DNA from: CAXBES01 sp963974915
GTDB taxonomy: Bacteria > Bacteroidota > Bacteroidia > Flavobacteriales > Flavobacteriaceae
Reading direction: 5' to 3'
NCBI GenBank assembly: GCA_963974915.1
Contig: CAXBES010000002.1
Span: 62,001-126,000 of the forward strand
Length of the DNA stretch: 64,000 nucleotides
Below, in pieces: positions 1 through 8,298 of this stretch. Both the position numbers and the translations under genes were made by a program. The first letter of the stretch is position 1, and each line of letters opens with the position of its first letter. The notes under the pieces are model-generated. The model was not told the DNA's origin. It worked only from the letters and a program-made list of their open reading frames with translations, and searched no databases.

Positions 1-350
1 GTAAGATTTCCCGATAAATTATTCCCCAGAACCACTTCGTCAAGTTCGTTGATCAGTTCTTGAAGTACGACCGTCATCACTCCATTTTCATAAATTTCTT
101 CAGAAACAACAACCTTTTTAGGAAAATATTTTACAGACGAGAACAAAAGAGTATCATTTTTCACGGCCTGAATAGAGAAATTACCGTGTTCGTCGGTGAT
201 ACTATTGAAACGAGATGTAGTATTTAAAATATGGATTCCTTCAACTTCCTTTGCGTTAGTGACATTTCCGTTAATTACGATGCGTTGAGCCGAAACAACA
301 CCGCTAATAAATAAAGCTAAACCATATATAAATAGCCTAATTTTTTCCAC
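1..350 (-). CDS. Partial CarboxypepD_reg-like exported protein (3' end outside window)
   Basis: Reading the minus strand from a GTG at 350 gives about 116 codons that run off the left edge. The N-terminus is a clear Sec signal peptide (basic MEKIR, hydrophobic LFIYGLALFISGVV, cleavage near SAQ). It is followed by a beta-sandwich like the carboxypeptidase regulatory domain (PF13715-type), with the usual motifs VINGNVTNAKEVEGIHI and TDEHGNFSI. Such domains sit at the start of TonB-dependent receptors or in stand-alone periplasmic or outer-membrane proteins of Bacteroidota. The start overlaps the end of the upstream gene by 14 nt, so the two are probably cotranscribed and translationally coupled. 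The function is unknown, and the missing C-terminus leaves open what kind of protein it is. Confidence 0.7.
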   Translation of the reverse strand, partial: MEKIRLFIYGLALFISGVVSAQRIVINGNVTNAKEVEGIHILNTTSRFNSITDEHGNFSIQAVKNDTLLFSSVKYFPKKVVVSEEIYENGVMTVVLQELINELDEVVLGNNLSGNL

Positions 351-1167
351 CTAACATTTTAAATTCCTTGCTTCTTTCCATCATAAGGTCCAAAAGTAGA
401 ATTTCGTTCTCTTCTTTTAGCAACTCACGGTTTAAACCATTTTCTTCGACAAAATAAATAAAATGGGAAGCATTTTCTTCTTCGATCTGAAAAGTGTTAT
501 AAAGATAGTTATCGCTAAATCGCTGTCGCAAATTATTCACGAGAATGACACTTTCTTCCCTGGAATTTTCAATATTGAAATTTCTATTTTTTCTCTTCGG
601 AATTAGAAGATCTACAAGCAATGCCGTCATTCCAATTAAATTACCTCCGTATTGTTCTTGTCCGTTGTAATAGGCTTCTTCAGCTTTATTCTCTTTTATA
701 GAGCTGTATTTGTCATTCGAAAACTCGTATTCAAACTCCAGTGTTTCATATGAAAGGTCTAAAGAGGTAGCAACATTAGACGTTTTAATTTTTGCGACAT
801 CCACTATTACATTCCCAGAAAGATCATACGGACGAACAATTACTTCTTCTAACTGATTTACCACCGGATTCAAATAAATACCCAACTTTTTATTTTCAAT
901 TACTCCTCTATCGACAATAACGGTAAAAGTCGCAAATTGCAATGCAGAGATCGCCAATCGATCATTTTCTGCAACTTCAATTTCGAACGTACCTGTGACG
1001 GTGGTTATGGTTCCTTGTTGAGATGATATATTGTAAACACTAACGCCTTCTACGTCTTCAGATTTGGGAGCGGTAATCTTACCTTTCACTTTTACCCGTT
1101 CAATATCCTGTGCAACATTTAGTACAGGCACCAATAGGAGTAGAAGAAAAAGCAGTTGTTTTGTCAT
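337..1167 (-). CDS. CarboxypepD_reg-like domain exported protein
   Basis: This 276-aa protein has a signal peptide (MTKQLLFLLLLLVPVLNVAQ) and then a carboxypeptidase-regulatory-like beta-sandwich at about residues 25-110 (VKGKITAP, VEGVSVYNI, TVTGTFEIEV, ending LEEVIVRPYDLSGN). The remaining 165 residues are charged and were not recognised. It has the same architecture as the overlapping downstream gene: both end the sandwich with a LDEVVL/LEEVIV step and a LSGN motif. The two are therefore probably tandem paralogues in one operon. Periplasmic or outer-membrane location is inferred from the signal peptide. No catalytic residues are visible. Confidence 0.75.
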   Translation of the reverse strand: MTKQLLFLLLLLVPVLNVAQDIERVKVKGKITAPKSEDVEGVSVYNISSQQGTITTVTGTFEIEVAENDRLAISALQFATFTVIVDRGVIENKKLGIYLNPVVNQLEEVIVRPYDLSGNVIVDVAKIKTSNVATSLDLSYETLEFEYEFSNDKYSSIKENKAEEAYYNGQEQYGGNLIGMTALLVDLLIPKRKNRNFNIENSREESVILVNNLRQRFSDNYLYNTFQIEEENASHFIYFVEENGLNRELLKEENEILLLDLMMERSKEFKMLGGKN

Positions 1168-1257
1168 TGTTTAAATTTACGCTTTGTTTTCTTACCAAAA
1201 TCTTAAAGTATGGATTAGGTTTGTTAAATTTATAATTTGAAACCTGTAATTAAGATA

Positions 1258-1959
1258 ATGAAAAACATCATCATAGCTAGTACTTCGACCGTTTATGGCG
1301 GAAATTACCTCGATTATTTAATGGAAACATTGGCTTCTTTTTATTCCGAAACGAACGAAGTCATTTTTATACCTTACGCCAGACCAGGTGGCATTTCGCA
1401 TGATGAATATACAGCTAAGGCTTCCGAAGCATTTAAAAAAATTAACAAAAAACTGATCGGTATTCACACCTTCCAGAATCCCAAAGAAGCTATAAGCCGG
1501 GCAAAAGGTATATTCACCGGAGGCGGTAATACTTTCGTTCTGGTTAACGAACTTTATAAGCACGATCTTCTCCCAATCCTTAGACAGGCAATTTTTAGCG
1601 GTCTTCCGTATTTAGGCACGAGTGCGGGCAGTAACATTTGCGGAATTACAATACAAACCACGAACGATATGCCCATTGTTTATCCTCCATCATTTAAAAC
1701 ATTGGGGTTAGTACCTTTTAATATCAATCCGCATTATCTTGATCCCGATCCATCGAGCAAGCACATGGGAGAAACTCGAGAAACACGGATTGCCGAGTTT
1801 CATACGCAGAACACTATTCCGGTTGTAGGTTTACGAGAAGGAAGCTGGCTGGAAGTAAAAGGAGAAAAAATTACACTAAAAGGAAGCCATTCCGCCAGAA
1901 TCTTTGAACAGCACAAAAGTCCTTACGAGTTAAAAACAGATTCAGAGGTCAGTTTATAA
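1258..1959 (+). CDS. pepE: Dipeptidase PepE (alpha-aspartyl dipeptidase, S51)
   Basis: This cytoplasmic serine peptidase of family S51 hydrolyses Asp-X dipeptides. From the ATG at 1258 (233 aa, close to the family length) the nucleophile elbow GTSAGSN puts the catalytic Ser at residue 122. Asp137 (TTNDMP) and His159 (INPHYLD) complete the triad expected from Salmonella PepE. The motif FTGGGNTF at about 86-93 is also typical. An upstream in-frame TTG at 1237 would add seven residues, but ATG is preferred because the protein then begins MKNIIIAS, a first beta strand. The gene is divergent from the gene at 337-1167 and its last bases overlap the convergent acetyltransferase gene by 6 nt. Confidence 0.9.
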   Translation: MKNIIIASTSTVYGGNYLDYLMETLASFYSETNEVIFIPYARPGGISHDEYTAKASEAFKKINKKLIGIHTFQNPKEAISRAKGIFTGGGNTFVLVNELYKHDLLPILRQAIFSGLPYLGTSAGSNICGITIQTTNDMPIVYPPSFKTLGLVPFNINPHYLDPDPSSKHMGETRETRIAEFHTQNTIPVVGLREGSWLEVKGEKITLKGSHSARIFEQHKSPYELKTDSEVSL

Positions 1960-2388
1960 TTCCTTAATGAAATGATACCCCTTTGCGATAAATCCTTCGT
2001 TGTAATAAAATTTATGTGATGGAAAATTATGAACATAGGTATTTAGTTCTACCCAGCTACAATTCTTGATCTTTGCGTGCCTGTAAATAAAATCCATAAG
2101 CATCTTTCCAATACCCTTACCTCTATGTTCCTTATCGATAATTACATGATCCATTTCTACACTTTTACCGGCATAGTGACGTGTTTGATACCAAAGTCCG
2201 CATACACCTATTAATTTGGCATCATTGTAGATACCTAAACATTCGTAATTCTGTGTAACCATTTCGGTAAGTCGCTCTTTCAAGGTATCTTCAGCGATAG
2301 AATTATTTCCGAGTTCCTGAAGAAAAGGTATGGCAACCGTTATGTTTTCCTTCGGAATAAAACGAAATGAAATTGAAGTATCTTTCAA
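1954..2388 (-). CDS. GNAT family N-acetyltransferase
   Basis: This 144-aa protein of the Gcn5-related acetyltransferase fold transfers acetyl from acetyl-CoA to an amine; the substrate cannot be read from the sequence. The acetyl-CoA pyrophosphate loop is visible as HRGKGIGKMLMDF (about residues 87-99), after the beta-4 strand SVEMDHVIIDK. The C-terminal FYYNEGFIAKGYHF is the usual strand 6-7 region. The start is a TTG at 2388: no ATG is available before the first conserved segment. A -7 box (TATCTTTG on the minus strand, 2419-2412) lies 23 nt upstream, which supports a short leader. Its promoter lies against the divergent M15 peptidase gene. Confidence 0.82.
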   Translation of the reverse strand: MKDTSISFRFIPKENITVAIPFLQELGNNSIAEDTLKERLTEMVTQNYECLGIYNDAKLIGVCGLWYQTRHYAGKSVEMDHVIIDKEHRGKGIGKMLMDFIYRHAKIKNCSWVELNTYVHNFPSHKFYYNEGFIAKGYHFIKEL

Positions 2389-2411
2389 AATTATGCTACT
2401 TTTAATGCACC

Positions 2412-2419
2412 CAAAGATA
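2412..2419 (-). promoter_or_regulatory. -7 box of the GNAT gene
   Basis: Reads TATCTTTG on the minus strand, an exact match to the Bacteroidota TAnnTTTG box, 23 nt upstream of the TTG start at 2388. No convincing -33 TTG was identified. Confidence 0.5.
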
Positions 2420-2423
2420 AAAA

Positions 2424-3170
2424 ATGAAGCGAGACGAATTTATTAAAATTACAGGTTTTACAGCGATTGGACTAGGCATTCTACCTCAGCTCTCATTTTC
2501 TGAATCTCCTGAACAGTTTACACGTGACCAACTCATAGGAAAAGGCAATCCCGACATTGTTGGAAAAACATACACTTCTAAAATGCACAGAGAAACTTCT
2601 GAGGCTTTCTTAAAAATGAAAACCGCTGCATCACATGATAATATTGCAATTGAAGTAGTTTCCGCCTATCGAAGTTTTGAAAGACAAAAGCAGATCTTTG
2701 AAGGAAAATACAAGCGATATCGTAAGGAAGGCCTACAACCTGTGGAGGCTCTTATAAAAATTATTGAATATTCAACAATTCCTGGAACTTCACGTCATCA
2801 CTGGGGAACCGATATTGATATTATTGATGCAAATGCAAACCCAAGACCAAAAAATGTTCTTCAACCTAGCCATTTTCACGGGGATGGTCCTTTTTGTAAA
2901 ATGAAAGAATGGCTCAATGAAAATGCAAACTCATTCGGTTTTTTTGAAGTTTATACAGACAATGCAAACCGAAGAGGTTTCAAATACGAACCATGGCACT
3001 TTAGTTATGCCCCCGTTTCCATACCTATGCTAAAGGCATACCGCGAATTAGATGTTCAGAAGGTACTTCAGGAAGAAAAAATAATGGGAAGTGAATATTT
3101 TTCAGAAGCATTTATCAACAAATACCGCAGCGAAAATATTTTAGACATAAATCCCAAATTACTTTCGTAA
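2424..3170 (+). CDS. M15 family D-alanyl-D-alanine carboxypeptidase (VanY-like)
   Basis: This 248-aa exported peptidase is probably a periplasmic zinc D,D-carboxypeptidase that trims peptidoglycan stem peptides. The VanY signature is present: SAYRSFERQKQIF (about 80-92), then SRHHWGTDID giving zinc ligands His125 and Asp132, and EPWHFSY with catalytic Glu189 and ligand His192. The N-terminus (KRDEFIKITGFTAIGLGILPQLSFS) looks like an atypical signal sequence or lipid-free anchor. It has a KR pair but not the full twin-arginine consensus. The gene is followed 26 nt later by the M48 peptidase on the same strand, so the two may form a small envelope-protease operon. Confidence 0.87.
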   Translation: MKRDEFIKITGFTAIGLGILPQLSFSESPEQFTRDQLIGKGNPDIVGKTYTSKMHRETSEAFLKMKTAASHDNIAIEVVSAYRSFERQKQIFEGKYKRYRKEGLQPVEALIKIIEYSTIPGTSRHHWGTDIDIIDANANPRPKNVLQPSHFHGDGPFCKMKEWLNENANSFGFFEVYTDNANRRGFKYEPWHFSYAPVSIPMLKAYRELDVQKVLQEEKIMGSEYFSEAFINKYRSENILDINPKLLS

Positions 3171-3196
3171 CTTTAATTCATTAAACTTTAGAAAAC

Positions 3197-3958
3197 ATGA
3201 AAGGTAGCTGGAAAATCCGTATTCTAATAGGTCTTGCAATCGTAGCATTCGCCTTTTTTAAGAAGTGCGCAAATACGCAGGAAAACCCATATACAGGTAA
3301 AGATCAGGCTATATCATTAACTACCGAAGAAGAAATTGCGATTGGACTTCAGAGTGCTCCACAGATGGCACAAGAGTACGGTGGACTCTATGCGGACGAG
3401 CGTATGCAGGCTTATGTTGATATGGTTGGAAAAAAATTAGTGGATAATAGCGTAGCGAGAAACACTCCTTATCAATACGACTTTCATTTATTGGCAGATC
3501 CTAATACGATCAATGCATTTGCACTTCCCGGCGGACAAATTTTTATCACCTATGCCTTGTTTTCCAAACTTGAAAACGAAGATCAATTGGCGGGAGTATT
3601 GGGTCATGAAGTGGGACATGTACTTGGAAGGCACTCTGCCGAACGTATTGCAAATAGCGAATTTTGGCAAACGCTCTCTACTGGAGCCTCGGTTGGTGCC
3701 GATGCGGGCGGATTAGTTTCCGGCATTGGTCAGAATGTGCTTCTAGGAAATGGTCGCGGAGACGAGTTAGAAAGTGATGATCTTGGAGTTAGATTTATGA
3801 TAAAAGCGGGCTACGATCCTCATGAGATGATTGGGGTTATGAAAATTTTAAAAGCCGCAGCGGGTCCTAGTAGAGTTCCGGAATTCCAAAGTACGCACCC
3901 GGATCCCGAAAACAGGATAGAACACATACAAGAATCTATCAAAAAATATGGCGGGTAA
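3197..3958 (+). CDS. M48 family metallopeptidase (BepA/LoiP-like)
   Basis: This 253-aa zinc protease has an N-terminal hydrophobic segment (residues about 8-21), then FKKCANTQ, which is a weak lipobox at best. It probably faces the periplasm. The HEVGH zinc motif gives His137, Glu138 and His141, and the third ligand is Glu192 in ELESDDLG. The upstream segment NAFALPGGQIFITYALF is the conserved edge strand of the family. BepA and LoiP are outer-membrane quality-control proteases; the same role here is inferred. Unlike BepA it has no TPR tail, so it resembles LoiP or YggG in size. A rho-independent terminator follows at 4008. Confidence 0.87.
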   Translation: MKGSWKIRILIGLAIVAFAFFKKCANTQENPYTGKDQAISLTTEEEIAIGLQSAPQMAQEYGGLYADERMQAYVDMVGKKLVDNSVARNTPYQYDFHLLADPNTINAFALPGGQIFITYALFSKLENEDQLAGVLGHEVGHVLGRHSAERIANSEFWQTLSTGASVGADAGGLVSGIGQNVLLGNGRGDELESDDLGVRFMIKAGYDPHEMIGVMKILKAAAGPSRVPEFQSTHPDPENRIEHIQESIKKYGG

Positions 3959-4007
3959 ATGATTTGGTCCTACTGAGAAACCGTATTTTTTTGCAATCTG
4001 TATCTTC

Positions 4008-4036
4008 ATCCCGCCAATGCGGGATTTTGTTTTTAT
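4008..4036 (+). terminator. Rho-independent terminator after the M48 gene
   Basis: A perfect 7-bp stem, ATCCCGC/GCGGGAT (4008-4014 with 4019-4025), has a CAAT loop and is followed by TTTGTTTTT. It partly overlaps the gpmI -7 box. Confidence 0.65.
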
Positions 4037-4041
4037 CTTTG
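4034..4041 (+). promoter_or_regulatory. -7 box of gpmI
   Basis: TATCTTTG matches the Bacteroidota TAnnTTTG consensus and lies 17 nt upstream of the gpmI ATG, immediately after the terminator hairpin of the previous gene. Confidence 0.55.
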
Positions 4042-4057
4042 CAGCTTAATTACAGCC

Positions 4058-5572
4058 ATGAATAAGAAAGTTCTTTTAATGATTTTAGACGGGTGGGGTA
4101 TTACTCAGGACCCGACAGTTTCGGCGGTAGCTCAGGCAGATACTCCGTTTATTGATTCGTTATTGACAAAATATCCGAACGCACAACTACTTACTCATGG
4201 TAAGAATGTGGGTTTACCGGAAGGGCAAATGGGGAATAGTGAGGTAGGCCATATGAATTTGGGAGCAGGTAGAATTGTGTATCAGGACTTAGCAAAAGTG
4301 AATCTAGCGGTTAAGGAGAACACGCTAAGAGAAGAGCCGGTATTAAAACAAGCTTTCGATTATGCTAATGAGTACAATAAAAATGTTCATTTTATTGGGT
4401 TGGTTTCTAACGGCGGCGTTCACTCACATATTGATCATTTAAAAGGGTTGCTCACCGCAGCCAATCTTGAAGGTCTTGAGAATGTCTATGTACATGCTTT
4501 TACCGATGGCAGGGATGTAGATCCGAAATCTGGTGCTAAGCTTATTGAATCGTTGCAAGACCACATGAAACAAACTACCGGAAAACTAGCTTCCGTTATT
4601 GGCAGATATTATGCGATGGATAGAGATAAACGTTGGGAACGGGTAAAAAAGACTTATGATCTTTTAGTCTTCGGAAAGGGCCGCACAAGTACAAACGCAG
4701 TAGAAAGTATATTAGATAGCTATTCGGGAGGAGTAACAGACGAATTTATTGAACCAATTGTTCTAACAGAAGCTGATAAACCGGTGGCAACCATTAAAGA
4801 AGATGATGTTGTGATCTTTTTCAATTTTAGGACAGATCGCGGGAGACAACTCACGGAAGTTTTAACGCAACAGGATATTCCTGAATACAGCATGAAAACG
4901 ATTCCGCTACACTTTGTTACGCTAACGAATTACGACGATTCTTTCCGGGATATTAACGTAGTGTACGACAAAGAAAATTTAAAAGAAACTCTGGGAGAAG
5001 TTTTAGAAGCTCATGGAAAAAAGCAAATTCGGATTGCTGAAACCGAAAAGTATCCTCATGTTACGTTTTTCTTTTCAGGAGGTCGGGAGATTCCTTTTGA
5101 AGGCGAGAAACGAATTCTTTGTCCGTCGCCTAAAGTAGCTACATACGATCTAAAACCGGAAATGAGTGCTTATGAAATTAGGGATAAGATCTTACCGGAG
5201 ATCAATTCCGGATCGGCAGATTTTATCTGTTTAAATTTTGCAAACCCCGATATGGTTGGACACACAGGTGTATTTGAAGCTGCTATAAAGGCATGTGAAA
5301 CTGTTGATACTTGTTCGCGATCTATAGTGGAAGCTGCCTTGGCCAATGATTATGTAACCATCATTATTGCCGACCATGGCAACAGCGAAACAATGAGGAA
5401 TCCCGATGGTTCCCCAAATACAGCGCATACAACCAATCCTGTACCGATAATCGTGGTGAGTCCGAATATTACTTCAGTTAAGGATGGAATATTAGGAGAT
5501 ATTGCGCCTACCGTTTTAAAGCTTATGGGGATTGAAAAACCCGAAATAATGACAAGACATTCATTAATCTAA
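4058..5572 (+). CDS. gpmI: 2,3-bisphosphoglycerate-independent phosphoglycerate mutase
   Basis: This cytoplasmic glycolytic enzyme interconverts 3- and 2-phosphoglycerate and needs manganese. At 504 aa it has the usual length of the family. The alkaline-phosphatase-fold metal site is visible: LMILDGWG (Asp11), and MGNSEVGHMNLGAGR with the phosphoserine Ser61. Further on are HAFTDGRDVDP, FFNFRTDRGRQ, KYPHVTFFFSGG, NFANPDMVGHTG and IIADHGNSE, which carries the second metal ligand set. Its own -7 box and an upstream terminator indicate an independent promoter. The next gene starts 11 nt after the stop, suggesting readthrough. Confidence 0.97.
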   Translation: MNKKVLLMILDGWGITQDPTVSAVAQADTPFIDSLLTKYPNAQLLTHGKNVGLPEGQMGNSEVGHMNLGAGRIVYQDLAKVNLAVKENTLREEPVLKQAFDYANEYNKNVHFIGLVSNGGVHSHIDHLKGLLTAANLEGLENVYVHAFTDGRDVDPKSGAKLIESLQDHMKQTTGKLASVIGRYYAMDRDKRWERVKKTYDLLVFGKGRTSTNAVESILDSYSGGVTDEFIEPIVLTEADKPVATIKEDDVVIFFNFRTDRGRQLTEVLTQQDIPEYSMKTIPLHFVTLTNYDDSFRDINVVYDKENLKETLGEVLEAHGKKQIRIAETEKYPHVTFFFSGGREIPFEGEKRILCPSPKVATYDLKPEMSAYEIRDKILPEINSGSADFICLNFANPDMVGHTGVFEAAIKACETVDTCSRSIVEAALANDYVTIIIADHGNSETMRNPDGSPNTAHTTNPVPIIVVSPNITSVKDGILGDIAPTVLKLMGIEKPEIMTRHSLI

Positions 5573-5583
5573 TTAATTTATTT

Positions 5584-6180
5584 ATGGCAAAAATAGTTTC
5601 AGTTATGCTACTAATACTCTTCGTGGCGTGTAATTCTTCCGAAGAAAAAAAGAAAGAATCAGAAAATATTTCCGAAGAAATAACCATAGAAAATACTGAC
5701 GGGGTTAACAATTTTGTGGAAGATCCCGAGGAAGAAGGTTCGAAAATGATAGTTGGTAGCGCAACTCTAAAGGCGTTACAAAGTGAGCCATTTAATGAAT
5801 GGTATAAGGGAAGTGAAAACAATCACATTCTCGACACAGTAACCCTTAAAAAAGTTGAACCGCTCTTAAAAAATAAAAAGATCAAAATTTTTATGGGTAC
5901 CTGGTGCGAGGACAGTCAGAGAGAAATTCCGGCCTTATTTAAGATCCTAGATCATGTAGATTATAACTATGAAGCTATAGACCTATACGCTGTATCGCGT
6001 GATAAGGATACTCCCGAAGGTTACGAGGATGGACTTAACGTAGCGTTTGTACCTACTATTATTTTCTTAGAAGATGGAGAAGAATTAGGGCGTATCGTAG
6101 AATATACACAGGAAAGTTTAGAAAAAGACATGTATGCGATTTTAAGTGGTGCCGACTACAAACACGCATACTCAGACTAA
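5584..6180 (+). CDS. Thioredoxin-family lipoprotein with a single-Cys CxxS motif
   Basis: This 198-aa protein begins with a lipoprotein signal (MAKIVSVMLLILFVAC, lipobox FVAC at residue 16) followed by an acidic linker rich in Glu. The thioredoxin-like core starts around residue 97 (KKIKIFMGTWCEDSQREIPALFKIL). The active site WCEDS keeps the first Cys but has Ser in place of the second, as in some monothiol thioredoxins. FVPTIIFLEDGEELGR gives the cis-Pro (VPT). Periplasmic location is expected. A disulfide oxidoreductase role is uncertain because the resolving Cys is missing; sulfenic-acid reduction or a chaperone role are alternatives. It follows gpmI by 11 nt. Confidence 0.8.
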   Translation: MAKIVSVMLLILFVACNSSEEKKKESENISEEITIENTDGVNNFVEDPEEEGSKMIVGSATLKALQSEPFNEWYKGSENNHILDTVTLKKVEPLLKNKKIKIFMGTWCEDSQREIPALFKILDHVDYNYEAIDLYAVSRDKDTPEGYEDGLNVAFVPTIIFLEDGEELGRIVEYTQESLEKDMYAILSGADYKHAYSD

Positions 6181-6207
6181 ATGCTTTAAAAACGCTAAAA
6201 TTCTTCG

Positions 6208-6215
6208 TAATTTTG
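6208..6215 (+). promoter_or_regulatory. -7 box of the HAD gene
   Basis: TAATTTTG matches TAnnTTTG and is placed 16 nt before the ATG at 6232, in a 51-nt gap. Confidence 0.45.
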
Positions 6216-6231
6216 TCCTTTACATGTATTT

Positions 6232-6639
6232 ATGATTGTTGATATGCTTACCATCGCGATCGATTTCGATGGAACCATTGTAGAGGATAATTACCCAAAA
6301 ATCGGCAAACCCATGTTATTTGCTTTTGAAACTATGAAAAAGCTTCAGGATAACGGACATAGGTTGATACTTTGGACATACAGACATGGAAAGCAACTTG
6401 ATGAAGCAGTAGATTTTTGTAAGGAAAACGGAATTGTTTTTTATTCGGTTAACAAAAGCTTTCCGGAAGAAGAATTTGACCCTAAATACAGCAGAAAGAT
6501 CAATGCCGATCTTTTTATAGACGATCGAAATATTGGTGGATTAAAAAGCTGGGGGGAAGTTCATCAATTACTATTGGGTGAAGAAAGACCGGTTGAAGTT
6601 GAAACTAAAAAAAAGAAAAAGGGTTGGTTCTCTTTTTAA
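6232..6639 (+). CDS. HAD-superfamily phosphatase, BT0820-like
   Basis: This small (135 aa) HAD hydrolase resembles the Bacteroides protein BT_0820. HAD motif I is AIDFDGTIVED (nucleophile Asp plus the acid two residues later), motif II is in LILWTYR, and motif IV is LFIDDRNIGG. There is almost no cap domain, so the substrate is probably a macromolecule or an exposed phosphate; it is not known. The C-terminus ends in a run of Lys followed by GWFSF. An internal ATG at 6244 (MLTIAIDFDG) is an equally good start. The map gene starts 8 nt downstream, so the pair is probably cotranscribed. Confidence 0.82.
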   Translation: MIVDMLTIAIDFDGTIVEDNYPKIGKPMLFAFETMKKLQDNGHRLILWTYRHGKQLDEAVDFCKENGIVFYSVNKSFPEEEFDPKYSRKINADLFIDDRNIGGLKSWGEVHQLLLGEERPVEVETKKKKKGWFSF

Positions 6640-6647
6640 ACAAGTAG

Positions 6648-7466
6648 ATGATTATACCAAAGACACAAGAAGAAATAGAATTGATGCGCGAAAGTGCATT
6701 AATAGTATCAAAAACATTGGGAATGCTTGCAAAAGAGGTAAAACCCGGTGTTACTTCGTTGCATTTAGACTCCTTGGCAGAAGCTTTTATAAGAGATCAT
6801 GGAGCGGTTCCGGGTTTTTTGGGACTTTACGATTTTCCAAATTCGCTGTGTATGAGTCCGAATGCCCAAGTGGTTCATGGAATCCCAAACAAAACTCCAT
6901 TAAAAGAGGGAGATATTATTTCAATTGATTGTGGTGCTGTAAAAAATGGATTCTACGGAGACCATGCTTATACATTTGCTGTGGGAGAAATAGACAGTGA
7001 GGTTGAAAAGCTTCTTAAGGTTACCAAAGAGTCACTTTACATTGGAATTCGCGAGTTTAAGCTAGGGAATCGTCAAGGCGATGTTGGCTATGCTATTCAA
7101 AAGCATTGTGAAGATCACGGTTATGGTGTAGTGAGAGAATTAGTAGGACACGGAATAGGCAGAACCATGCATGAAGATCCGGAAATGCCAAATTACGGAC
7201 GACGAGGGAGAGGAAAGAAATTTGTTGAAGGACTTACCGTTGCTATTGAACCCATGATAAACATGGGAACACGCAGAATTGAACAATTGCGCGATGGTTG
7301 GACGATACTCACTGCAGATCGAAAACCAAGTGCTCATTTTGAACACGATGTAGCTATTGTAAATGGCAAACCCGAATTGCTTTCCACTTTCGCATATATC
7401 TACGAAGCTCTCGGTATAGTTAGTAACGAAGAAGACGAGTTTAGACAGAAGGAGCTCGTTTTATAA
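6648..7466 (+). CDS. map: Type I methionine aminopeptidase
   Basis: This enzyme removes the initiator Met from nascent proteins with two divalent metal ions. All pita-bread fold residues are present: His78 (QVVHGIP), Asp94 (SIDCGA), Asp105 (YGDHAYTF), His168 (GHGIGRTMHE), Glu201 (AIEPMIN) and Glu232 (HFEHDVAI). At 272 aa it is slightly longer than the E. coli enzyme, with a short C-terminal tail. It is not next to the ribosomal operon in this window, so it may be a second copy; the rest of the genome is not visible. It follows the HAD gene by 8 nt. Confidence 0.95.
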   Translation: MIIPKTQEEIELMRESALIVSKTLGMLAKEVKPGVTSLHLDSLAEAFIRDHGAVPGFLGLYDFPNSLCMSPNAQVVHGIPNKTPLKEGDIISIDCGAVKNGFYGDHAYTFAVGEIDSEVEKLLKVTKESLYIGIREFKLGNRQGDVGYAIQKHCEDHGYGVVRELVGHGIGRTMHEDPEMPNYGRRGRGKKFVEGLTVAIEPMINMGTRRIEQLRDGWTILTADRKPSAHFEHDVAIVNGKPELLSTFAYIYEALGIVSNEEDEFRQKELVL

Positions 7467-7495
7467 TTTCTTTTTACCGTAACAGAACTTAAACT

Positions 7496-8260
7496 TTGAA
7501 TAGCATTTTTAAATTTTTTCTGAATTTAATTCCGCGTACATTATTAATACGACTAAGCTTTGTCGTTCGACCTGTTGTAGCTTTTTTTCTAAGGGGGAAT
7601 AAATATACTGATCCAATTGATGGAAGGTCGTTTAGGAAGTTTTTACCGTATGGATACGAAAATGTTAGAGAGAATGTACTTTCTCCTAGTACATTGTCAC
7701 TTGAACGCCACCGATTATTTTGGCTCTTTCTAAAAAATGAAACCACCTTTTTTTCTGAAAGCCATAAAGTCTTACATTTTGCTCCCGAACAGGCTTTCTT
7801 TAAGCGTTTCCGAAAGATGAGGAATCTGGAGTACACTACTACCGACCTCAACTCCCCTATTGCCGATGTAAAAGCAGACATTTGTGACCTGCCATTTGAG
7901 AACGATTCTTACGATTTTATTATTTGTAATCATGTGTTGGAGCACATCCCCGATGATACTAAAGCAATGCGGGAATTGTACAGGGTTTTGGCTCCCGGGG
8001 GAATGGCAATTCTGCAGGTGCCCTACGAAAACTCACGTGATACCACATTTGAAGATGATACCATCACAGACCCCAAAGAGCGGGCGATAATTTTTGGTCA
8101 GTATGACCATGTTAGGGTATATGGAATGGACTATTTCAAAAAGTTAGAACAAATTGGTTTCAAAGTTGACGCTGTAGATTATACAGCAAATCTTTCCAAA
8201 AAAGAAATTAATGAATATCGACTTCCCAAAGGTGAACTAATCCCGGTTTGTCGAAAATAG
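7496..8260 (+). CDS. SAM-dependent methyltransferase (type 11)
   Basis: This 254-aa protein has a class I methyltransferase core. Motif I is degenerate (VLHFAPEQAFFKRF), followed by the acidic strand YTTTDLNSPIADVKADICDLPF and the post-I motif YDFIICNHVLEHIPDDTKAMRELYRVLAPGGMAILQVP, typical of Methyltransf_11. The substrate is unknown. The first 40 residues are hydrophobic and basic, which suggests a membrane-associated N-terminus. The start is a TTG at 7496, 30 nt after map; no ATG precedes the conserved core. It is probably the last gene of the map transcript. Confidence 0.8.
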   Translation: MNSIFKFFLNLIPRTLLIRLSFVVRPVVAFFLRGNKYTDPIDGRSFRKFLPYGYENVRENVLSPSTLSLERHRLFWLFLKNETTFFSESHKVLHFAPEQAFFKRFRKMRNLEYTTTDLNSPIADVKADICDLPFENDSYDFIICNHVLEHIPDDTKAMRELYRVLAPGGMAILQVPYENSRDTTFEDDTITDPKERAIIFGQYDHVRVYGMDYFKKLEQIGFKVDAVDYTANLSKKEINEYRLPKGELIPVCRK

Positions 8261-8298
8261 GATCTAACTTCCTTTTAATTTTTTGAATTGTTGATCTG

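Noticed and set aside
6578..6928. 116-aa plus frame across the HAD-map junction
   Set aside because: It runs out of frame over the end of the HAD gene and the start of map, both of which are clearly real.
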